Assembly: GCA_021802745.1 (NCBI GenBank)
Contig: JAJZRK010000132.1
Location: forward strand, 1 to 9,182
Source of the DNA: a bacterium
GTDB lineage: Bacteria; Gemmatimonadota; Gemmatimonadetes; Gemmatimonadales; Gemmatimonadaceae
Direction: 5' to 3'
DNA length: 9,182 nt
Shown here: positions 1 through 5,344 of the stretch, piece by piece
Position numbering within the stretch: position 1 is the stretch's first letter
Layout of the letters: every line of letters begins with the position of its first letter
Position numbers and translations under genes: made by a program
Notes under the pieces: generated by a model
What the model was told of the DNA's origin: nothing
The model's input: only the letters and a program-made list of their open reading frames with translations
Database searches by the model: none

Positions 1-1
1 C

Positions 2-853
2 CGCGAACTCGGCGACCTCGACGCGGAGGCCGAGGATTTCCTCGAGGGCGATGGCGTCACCGACGATCTCGTGCCGGTGCGCGTGAGAATGCGCGTGCGC
101 GACGGCCGGCTGACGCTCGACTTCCAGGGCACGAGCCCGCGCGTGCGCGGCAATATCAATTGTCCGGTGGCGGTCACACGCGCCGCCGCGCTCTTCGTGC
201 TGCGCTCCATCCTCGATGACGACGTGCCGACCAACGACGGCATCGCGCGCCCCATCGAGATCATCACGCCCGACGACTGCCTCATTGCCGCGCGCTGGCC
301 GAGCGCGGTGGCGGCCGGCAACGTCGAGACGTCCCAGCGCATTACCGATCTGCTCTTCGCCGCCCTTGCCAACGCCGGCGTTGCCGCGCCGGCGCAGGGG
401 CAGGGGACCATGAACAACGTGACGTTCGGCGGCGATGGGTGGACGTTCTACGAGACACTGGGCGGCGGGCAGGGGGCCAGCCACCGCGGTCCGGGGCCGA
501 GCGCAGTGCATGTGGGAATGAGCAACACGCGCAACACGCCCATCGAGGCGCTGGAGCAGGCGTACCCGATTCGGGTGGACGAGTACGGGGTGCGGAGGGG
601 CTCCGGCGGCCGTGGCCGGGTCGCGGGCGGCGATGGCGTGATCCGCCGGTATCGCGTGCTCGAACGGTGCACGGTGACGCTTCTCACCGAACGCCGCGTG
701 CGCGCGCCGCGCGGTTCGCACGGCGGCGGCGACGGCGCGACCGGGCGCAACCTGCTCAATGGAACACCGCTTCCCTCGAAGTGCCGCATGGAGCTGCAGG
801 CGGGCGACGTGCTGACCATCGAGACGCCGGGCGGTGGGGGGTACGGCGATTGA
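2..853 (+). CDS. Hydantoinase B / 5-oxoprolinase family protein, C-terminal part (5' end outside window)
   Basis: The reading frame is open from base 2, so the gene begins upstream of the window; the GTG at 71 is internal. About 283 residues are visible and match the C-terminal half of the HyuB family. Hallmarks seen are FQGTSPRVRGNINCP, the VPTNDGIARPIEI stretch, AAGNVETSQRITD, QGTMNNVTFGG, YETLGGGQGAS, SNTRNTPIEALE, GSGGRGRVAGGDGV and the terminal ETPGGGGYGD typical of the family's end. Family members act with a HyuA-type ATP-binding partner or domain in the ATP-dependent opening of hydantoin or 5-oxoproline rings in the cytoplasm. The visible part cannot tell a separate HyuB subunit from the C-terminal half of a fused oxoprolinase, nor fix the substrate. 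No partner gene follows: the next gene is an unrelated peptidase after about 120 bp, so this is probably the end of its transcript. Family assignment is firm; exact function is open. Confidence 0.93.
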   Translation, partial: RELGDLDAEAEDFLEGDGVTDDLVPVRVRMRVRDGRLTLDFQGTSPRVRGNINCPVAVTRAAALFVLRSILDDDVPTNDGIARPIEIITPDDCLIAARWPSAVAAGNVETSQRITDLLFAALANAGVAAPAQGQGTMNNVTFGGDGWTFYETLGGGQGASHRGPGPSAVHVGMSNTRNTPIEALEQAYPIRVDEYGVRRGSGGRGRVAGGDGVIRRYRVLERCTVTLLTERRVRAPRGSHGGGDGATGRNLLNGTPLPSKCRMELQAGDVLTIETPGGGGYGD

Positions 854-910
854 GGATGGGGAATCCGGAATGGGATTCATGACTGCGATTCCGGACTGCG
901 ATCTGCGATG
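854..910. repeat. Short-word repeats and small hairpin after the hydantoinase gene
   Basis: The spacer between the hydantoinase stop and the M20 gene is built of recurring short words. GACTGCGAT occurs at 881-889 and again at 894-902, 13 bp apart, and a third partial copy CTGCGAT follows at 903-909. GAATCC (861-866) and GGATTC (873-878) form a 6-bp inverted repeat with a 6-base loop, starting 7 bases after the stop codon. TCCGGA words occur in both halves. There is no T-run after the hairpin, so it would be a poor intrinsic terminator. The rest of the spacer to 974 shows no clear promoter. Confidence 0.55.
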
Positions 911-974
911 AGCGTTTGCGCGTGGCGCTGGGCGTCCGCCGGTGCCACCTTTTGGCGTCCTCACACCCCTCCTC

Positions 975-2450
975 ATGAAGAAGATCCTTCTCGCCGTCGC
1001 GGGCCTTATCGTCGTGTGCATGGTCGTCGTCGTGGTGAACACCGCCCGCGTTGGCGCTGGCACTCCCCCTGCGGCCGTGGCCCCTGTTGCCGTCTCCGTG
1101 GACTCGGTGGGCGCCATCGCCCGACTGGCCGGCGCGGTGAAGTTCGAGACGATCAGCTACGAGGAGGGGACGCGAGCACCAGACAGCGCCGCGTTCCGCG
1201 CGCTCCACGAACACCTGCGCACCAGCTTCCCCCTCGTGCACCAGCGCCTGACGCGCGAGACCGTCGCCGGCCTCGCCCTCCTGTACACCTGGCGCGGCAG
1301 CGACACGACGCTCGCTCCGGTGGTGCTGATGGGGCACCTCGATGTGGTGCCGGTGATTCCGGGCACGGAGGCGCAGTGGACCCAGCCGCCATTCTCGGGC
1401 GCCGTGGCCGACGGCTTCATCTGGGGGCGCGGCACGCTCGACGACAAGGTGTCGGTGCTGGCGGTGCTCGAGGCCGCGGAGGGCGCGCTGCGCGCGGGCT
1501 TCCAGCCAAAGCGCACCATCTACTTTGCCTTCGGCCATGACGAAGAGGTGGGCGGCAGCGGGGCGCGCGCCCTCAAGGCCGAACTGCTGAGGCGCGGCAT
1601 CAAGGCCCCCGCGCTGGTGCTCGACGAGGGCGGCGCCATCATGCCCGGCTCCGTGGTTGGCGCCAACGGGACCGTGGCGCTTATCGGCGCATCGGAGAAA
1701 GGATACCTGTCGCTGCAGCTGACAGTGAAGGGAAGCGGGGGCCACTCGTCCGCACCGCCGCCGCACACTGCCATCGGCCGACTGGCGACAGCAATCACTC
1801 GGCTCGAACTGTCGCCGTTCCCGCTGGTGCTGGACGGCCCGACACAGGAGATGATGGAACGCCTGCGCGGCAGCATGCCGTACACCGCGCGCCTCGCGCT
1901 CAGCAACCTGTGGCTCTTCGGGCCGATGGTCACCAAGGGCATGGCGGCCAAGCCTGCCGGTGCTGCGATGCTGCGCACCACGACCGCCGTGACGATCGTC
2001 GGCGGCGGCGTGAAGGCGAACGTGCTGCCCATCGAAGCCAAGGCGACGGTGAACTTCCGCATCCGGCCCGGCGAGACGATCGCGACCGTCATGGAGCGCG
2101 TGCGCCAAGTCGTCGCCGACACTGGCGTCGTCATCGAGGCGGTCGGTTTCAAGACCGAGCCCTCACCCGTGAGCGATGCCAAGGGCGCCGGCTTCCAGGT
2201 GATCGAGCGGTCGCTGCGCGAGGTCGCGAATGCGCCGGATCTCGTGGTGACGCCGTATCTCGTGTCGGGCGGCACGGACGCGCGCAATTGGTCCGACGTC
2301 AGCACGCAGACCTTCCGGTTCCTCGCCGCCCCGATGACGGCGGATGCGCTGACGAGAGCGCACGGCACCAACGAGCGGGTCGCCGTTGGCGGTTACCTCA
2401 CGGCCGTGCGGTTCTACGAACGTCTGCTGCGAAACACCGACCGGCTCTAG
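975..2450 (+). CDS. Membrane-anchored M20 family metallopeptidase, PM20D1-like
   Basis: A 491-residue zinc peptidase/amidohydrolase of the M20 family. It opens with MKKILLAVAGLIVVCMVVVV, an uncleaved-looking signal anchor (about residues 4-22), so the enzyme probably faces the periplasm. The M20 metal and catalytic residues are present: GHLDVV (His121, with Asp123), GRGTLDDK (Asp156), HDEEVGG (Glu190 as general base, Glu191 as ligand), LDEGG (Asp217) and AHGTNERV (His463). The GHSSAPP motif (His257) sits in the dimerisation or lid domain. The motifs GRGTLDDK, GHDEE, DEGG, SEKG and GHSSAPP are those of the PM20D1 branch, whose animal member joins and cleaves N-acyl amino acids; a substrate cannot be assigned here. 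A GTG at 942 would add 11 residues, but the ATG at 975 places the basic residues and hydrophobic segment as expected. No Shine-Dalgarno sequence is evident for either start. The stop overlaps that of the convergent TerB-like gene. Confidence 0.93.
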   Translation: MKKILLAVAGLIVVCMVVVVVNTARVGAGTPPAAVAPVAVSVDSVGAIARLAGAVKFETISYEEGTRAPDSAAFRALHEHLRTSFPLVHQRLTRETVAGLALLYTWRGSDTTLAPVVLMGHLDVVPVIPGTEAQWTQPPFSGAVADGFIWGRGTLDDKVSVLAVLEAAEGALRAGFQPKRTIYFAFGHDEEVGGSGARALKAELLRRGIKAPALVLDEGGAIMPGSVVGANGTVALIGASEKGYLSLQLTVKGSGGHSSAPPPHTAIGRLATAITRLELSPFPLVLDGPTQEMMERLRGSMPYTARLALSNLWLFGPMVTKGMAAKPAGAAMLRTTTAVTIVGGGVKANVLPIEAKATVNFRIRPGETIATVMERVRQVVADTGVVIEAVGFKTEPSPVSDAKGAGFQVIERSLREVANAPDLVVTPYLVSGGTDARNWSDVSTQTFRFLAAPMTADALTRAHGTNERVAVGGYLTAVRFYERLLRNTDRL

Positions 2451-2917
2451 TGCGACGTTTGCGACGAACTGGCGCGCTTTCGGGCTTCGGAGAGATAGCC
2501 GGGCGCCACGTCGAGCAGGTTGGCAAGCTTGCGCACCAGGAGCGACTCGTCGTCCTGCACCCGGCCGTCCGCGAGGATCACGCCATACATGACCTCGGCC
2601 AGCACCACGCGCTGGCCGACGTCGAGGTGCTCGCTGATCATTCGCGTAAACTGGAAGTGGTCCACGGCCCGGCGGCGCTCGGCTTCGGCGAGCGTCATGA
2701 GCGCCTGGACGCTTGGGACGTCCAGGTTGAAGTGGCGGCCCAGCGCCGACTCGATGTGAGCCCGTTCGGGAGGCGAGAAATCCCCATCGGCGTACGCGAG
2801 ATCCAGCAGCAGCGCGGTCGCTGCCAGCTGGATCTCGTCGTGCGGCGACTCGGCGGGGACGTCCGAAATCTCCACCGACCGGCGCTGGCGGATGAACCGC
2901 CGCAGGGGTTCTAGCAT
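2447..2917 (-). CDS. TerB-like (tellurite resistance TerB family) protein
   Basis: A 156-residue soluble, mostly helical protein without signal peptide or membrane segment. It carries two TerB-type acidic motifs, LAYADGDFSPPERAHIE (about residues 40-56) and GVILADGRVQDDE (about 112-124). These DGxxxxxE-like helix-loop-helix elements recur in TerB and related proteins, where the acidic residues are thought to bind metal ions. The length suits a single TerB domain plus a short N-terminal arm rich in Arg. The ATG at 2917 is chosen because upstream sequence in this frame is low-complexity and Arg/Pro-rich. The bases just before it read GGTGAG, too close to serve as a normal ribosome binding site; a GTG ten codons upstream is the alternative. 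It lies 83 bp after the cytochrome c gene on the same strand. No other ter genes are near, so a role in tellurite resistance is not implied; the cellular function is unknown. Confidence 0.85.
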   Translation of the reverse strand: MLEPLRRFIRQRRSVEISDVPAESPHDEIQLAATALLLDLAYADGDFSPPERAHIESALGRHFNLDVPSVQALMTLAEAERRRAVDHFQFTRMISEHLDVGQRVVLAEVMYGVILADGRVQDDESLLVRKLANLLDVAPGYLSEARKRASSSQTSH

Positions 2918-2939
2918 CTCACCATCTGGACGACCAACC

Positions 2940-2960
2940 GGGGCCACACGTCTCGGCCCC
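2940..2960 (-). terminator. GC-rich hairpin between cytochrome c and TerB-like genes
   Basis: GGGGCC (2940-2945) and GGCCCC (2955-2960) form a perfect 6-bp stem around a 9-base loop, 40 bases past the cytochrome c stop and about 20 before the TerB-like start. No T-tract follows on the minus strand, so it may be a weak terminator, an mRNA processing or stability element, or chance in GC-rich DNA. Confidence 0.25.
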
Positions 2961-3000
2961 TGCCCCCGGCCAGCGCGACCGCCTTGCCGCGCCCCGCCCC

Positions 3001-3399
3001 CTACTTGTGCGTCAGCGTCCAGACGTAGGCGGCCACCGCCTGCACCTGCGCATCGGTGAGGTTCATGGGTCCGCCGCGCGAGCGCATCGCAGAACGATGC
3101 GCGGGGTCCTTGATGGCCGCCTGCGGTACGCCGTCCGTGATGATCTTCACGATCTCGTCGTAGCTCCCTGTCTTGAGCTGGAGCCACTTCTTGCCGTCGA
3201 GCGCGGGGGCGTTCTGGGCGCCGATGCCGTCCTTGCCATGGCAGCGCTGGCAGGCGCCGTGGTTGAACAGCGAATCGCCAAGGGCGACGCTCACCGGCGT
3301 CACCTGCAGGGGACGGCGCACGCCGCCTGGGTGGCAGGCCGCGAGGGCGGCAAGCCCGGCGGCGGCAACGAGCAGTGAGCGGGTGGTGCGAAGAACCAT
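3001..3399 (-). CDS. Small class I-type c-type cytochrome, predicted lipoprotein
   Basis: A 132-residue exported monohaem cytochrome. The N-terminus MVLRTTRSLLVAAAGLAALAAC is a lipoprotein signal peptide with lipobox LAAC, giving Cys22 as the predicted lipidated residue. The haem motif is CQRCH (Cys50, Cys53, proximal His54), followed by the GxGAQNAPxLDG stretch common in cytochromes of the CccA/cbb3-subunit type. Met112, in GGPMNLTDAQVQAVAAYVWTL near the C-terminal helix, is the likely distal ligand; Met105 is the alternative. The protein is expected to sit on the outer face of a membrane and shuttle electrons, but the partner is unknown since no oxidase or dehydrogenase gene is adjacent. 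The start follows from the signal peptide; no good Shine-Dalgarno is seen. It lies between the fucosidase (100 bp upstream) and TerB-like (83 bp downstream) genes on one strand, so co-transcription with TerB is possible. Confidence 0.9.
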   Translation of the reverse strand: MVLRTTRSLLVAAAGLAALAACHPGGVRRPLQVTPVSVALGDSLFNHGACQRCHGKDGIGAQNAPALDGKKWLQLKTGSYDEIVKIITDGVPQAAIKDPAHRSAMRSRGGPMNLTDAQVQAVAAYVWTLTHK

Positions 3400-3423
3400 G
3401 GGGGACTCGAAGGAAGGGGTCTG

Positions 3424-3443
3424 GGGCGGCTGACGAACCGCCC
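3424..3443 (-). terminator. Hairpin between fucosidase and cytochrome c genes
   Basis: GGGCGG (3424-3429) and CCGCCC (3438-3443) form a 6-bp stem with an 8-base loop, about 57 bases past the fucosidase stop on the minus strand. A pyrimidine-rich stretch containing CCCCTTCCTTC follows. This is a possible weak intrinsic terminator that would separate the fucosidase transcript from the cytochrome gene. Confidence 0.3.
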
Positions 3444-3499
3444 GCTGGCCGAATCCATAAGCGCAACGGACGCCGCGCTCCAGCGGTCGCCCCGGGCGA

Positions 3500-4887
3500 T
3501 CAGTCCGCCACGACCTCCGGTACCGCGCCGAAGTCGAGCGCCAGCACCGAGCAGACCGGGTCGCTCGGGCGCTCGGGAAGGGTGACGACGATTCCCCCAT
3601 CCACGGGGCGCACCACGAGCGGCTCCCGGCGCGGAGTCCCGAGCAGGTGCGCCAGGGTGGGGTGCGTGCGGAGTCCCGGGAGGAGCAATTCCCGCGACGC
3701 CGGCCAGTCGGGGAGAAAGCAATTGAGGCGCCGCGGGCCGCGCGTGACGCGAAAGGCGAGTCCCTCGAACGGGGAGGCCTGCGTGCCGTGAATTGCCTCA
3801 CCGTGCAGCCTCATCCAGCGTGCCAGTCCCTGCAGCTTCCCCACGCTTTCCGTGGGGACAGAACCGTCGCCCTTCGGGCCGACGTTCAGCAGCCGGTTGC
3901 CGCCCTTCGACGCTGTTTCGGTCAGGAGTCCGACAAGCGTCGGCACCGACTTCCAGTGATGGTCGGCGCGGTTGTAGCCCCAGTTGTCGTTCATCGTGAT
4001 GCACGATTCCCAGTCCACCCCGGGGAGGCCGCGGTCGGGCACCTTCTGCTCGGGCGTGCCGAAGTCGCCCAGCCTGGGTTGCGTGAGCGTGGCGTCGAGG
4101 CCGTTTGCGGGCTGGCCGACGACGCGGCTGTTGATGAGCGTGCGGGGGGCGAGCCGGTGCACGTGCTCGGCGAGCGCCTCGCCGCGCGCATAGGTCCACG
4201 TCTCGCCCTCCCACTCGCCGTCGAACCACATCACGCCGATGTCGCCGTACCATGTGAGCAGTTCCTCCACCTGCGCGTGGAGGTACCGCACGTAGCGGTC
4301 AAAGGATGCCCCCGCGGCCGGCCGCATCGCCTTCTCCCAGTCGCGGCGCGGCAGGTAGTCCGGATGGTGCCAGTCCATGATGGAGTGGTACCAGCAGGGC
4401 ACCACGCCGTGCTGGCGGCAGGCGTCGGCGACGGCGCGCATGATGTCGCGCCGATAGGGCGTGTGCGCGACATTGAAGTCGCCCTGCCTCGATGGCCAGA
4501 GCGCGAAGCCATCGTGGTGCTTGGTCGTGATCACCAGGTACTTCATGCCCGCCGCGGCCGCGAGCGAGGCGAGGCGGTCGGCGTCGAAGGCGGTGGGGTT
4601 GAAGCGCGAGAGGAAGGTGTCGTACTGCTCCACCGGGATCTTCGCAGTGTTGCGAATCCATTCGCCGTAATCGGTGCGGCCGTTCCATTCGCCGGCGAGC
4701 ACGGAGTAGACGCCGAAGTGCACGAACATCCCGAACCGCGCCTCGCGCCACCACTGCATGCGGTCGGGCGCGGCGCCCCACGGGGCGGGGAGGGTGGGGG
4801 AGAGAGGGCACGCGCCATCGGCGGCGCGGTCACCGAGAGCAGCGCGGCCTGCGCGCCGGAGCGGACGAAGTCGCGGCGGTTCATCAT
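3500..4887 (-). CDS. GH29 alpha-L-fucosidase with Tat signal peptide; apparent frameshift near N-terminus
   Basis: The enzyme frame (stop at 3500) encodes a GH29 catalytic domain from MQWWREARFGMFVHFG (ATG at 4759) onward. Visible hallmarks: FVHFG (active-site His), KHHDGF (codons near 4519), GVMWFDGEW with the expected nucleophile Asp at 4222-4220, INSR, DWESCITMNDNWGYN whose Glu is a candidate acid/base, and GGNRLLNVGPKGDG. A C-terminal beta-domain follows. GH29 enzymes release alpha-L-fucose from glycans. Directly upstream, in a different frame, MMNRRDFVRSGAQAALLSV (ATG at 4887) is a clear Tat signal peptide, running into PPMARALSPP. The two frames join cleanly if one G is added to the G-run at 4796-4800, giving a continuous exported enzyme. 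The single-frame alternative starting at GTG 4918 or further upstream lacks a signal peptide and has an unconvincing N-terminus. So this is either a sequencing indel, a real frameshift mutation, or a start at 4759 giving a cytoplasmic form. Family call is firm; the 5' structure is uncertain. Confidence 0.85.
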
Positions 4888-4888
4888 A

Positions 4889-4931
4889 GTGGCACAAGTG
4901 CATGCCGCATGGTGGCACAAGTGTATGCCGC
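4889..4931. repeat. Tandem 23-bp repeat (two copies) at the fucosidase start
   Basis: GTGGCACAAGTGCATGCCGC at 4889-4908 recurs as GTGGCACAAGTGTATGCCGC at 4912-4931, one mismatch in 20, with a 23-bp period. Each copy contains an imperfect dyad, GGCA...TGCC around a CACTTGT core. The pair ends two bases before the first ATG of the Tat signal peptide, where a ribosome binding site would be expected; none is seen. Two equally spaced near-identical dyads next to a start codon are compatible with a repressor operator or a translation-control element. I do not recognise the motif. Confidence 0.6.
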
Positions 4932-5052
4932 GCTCGATCGCGTCGCGAGCGGACTGCGACTGCTTCAGAACGAAGACTCGGGCGAAGCCCCCCCGATGGC
5001 CACGCCGCGCTTCCCTTTCGGTGAACGCTACAGGCAATGCCTCAGGAATAAC

Positions 5053-5058
5053 CTTATA
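5053..5058 (-). promoter_or_regulatory. Possible -10 box for the fucosidase gene
   Basis: On the minus strand this reads TATAAG, four or five of six bases like a sigma-70 -10 box, preceded by TG. It lies in the most AT-rich patch upstream of the fucosidase and would give a leader of about 150 bases. No matching -35 hexamer is found at 16-18 bp spacing, so the call is weak. Confidence 0.2.
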
Positions 5059-5240
5059 CATCAGTCAGGAGATGCTGGTCGTAGTCGGGACTATTGCCTT
5101 ACGTTCCCGGGGCAGGTAAGTTGAAAGAGTTGACGGTTGCCGGGCTTCGACGGTCGCTCCGGGCCCCAGCATCGAGCGCCAGCCCGATGTCGGCAGCGAC
5201 AGACCCGGCGAAGAGCGAGTGCCAACGCGGCGCCACGAAG

Positions 5241-5272
5241 AGGGGCCGGTCACCAGGTGGTGACCGGCCCCT
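5241..5272. terminator. Strong 14-bp hairpin, probable terminator of the diguanylate cyclase gene, possibly bidirectional
   Basis: AGGGGCCGGTCACC (5241-5254) and GGTGACCGGCCCCT (5259-5272) pair perfectly over 14 bp around the loop AGGT. On the plus strand TTT directly continues the right arm (last paired T plus two); on the minus strand CTCTTCG follows. It lies 73 bases past the cyclase stop on the minus strand, the only annotated gene it could terminate. The better T-run is on the plus strand, where no gene ends. Confidence 0.75.
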
Positions 5273-5344
5273 TTCCGTGCTTCAAAGGGTCGGCAGCGGC
5301 GTTCTCGTCACGACGGTCCGTTGTCCACGCGCATGCCTGCGCCG

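Larger units (their letters stand above)
4932..5344. other. Intergenic region without convincing protein gene
   Basis: About 410 bp between the 5' end of the fucosidase gene and the 3' end of the diguanylate cyclase gene, both minus strand. Short open frames here (for example 4909-5124 and 5094-5390 plus, 5065-5253 minus) have no recognisable domain, no start context and unremarkable composition. Part of the region (around 5042-5110) is less GC-rich than its surroundings. It holds an 11-bp near-palindrome AGGCAATGCCT at 5032-5042, whose left part is repeated inverted as ATTGCCT at 5093-5099, a possible minus-strand -10 box at 5053-5058, and a strong hairpin at 5241-5272. It probably contains the fucosidase promoter and leader and the cyclase terminator. 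Confidence 0.6.

Noticed and set aside
756..2108. Long minus-strand open frame (450 codons) opposite the M20 gene
   Set aside because: Its translation is rich in His, Arg and Gly without any domain, and it is antisense to a gene with complete catalytic motifs; long antisense frames are expected at this GC content.
2447..2917. Tellurite resistance operon
   Set aside because: Only one TerB-like protein is present; no terA, terC, terD or terZ homologue is in the window.
4888..4918. Fucosidase start at 4918 in the enzyme's own frame
   Set aside because: The extra N-terminus has no signal peptide or family similarity and overlaps the tandem repeat, while a proper Tat leader sits at 4887 in the neighbouring frame.
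3647..5119. Plus-strand open frame of 490 codons opposite the fucosidase
   Set aside because: Low-complexity Arg/Ala/Val-rich translation with no motif; it mirrors the GH29 gene, which has clear family residues on the minus strand.
5137..5240. Possible tmRNA, SRP RNA or riboswitch in the spacer
   Set aside because: None of the conserved words of these RNAs was found; only the downstream hairpin is convincing.
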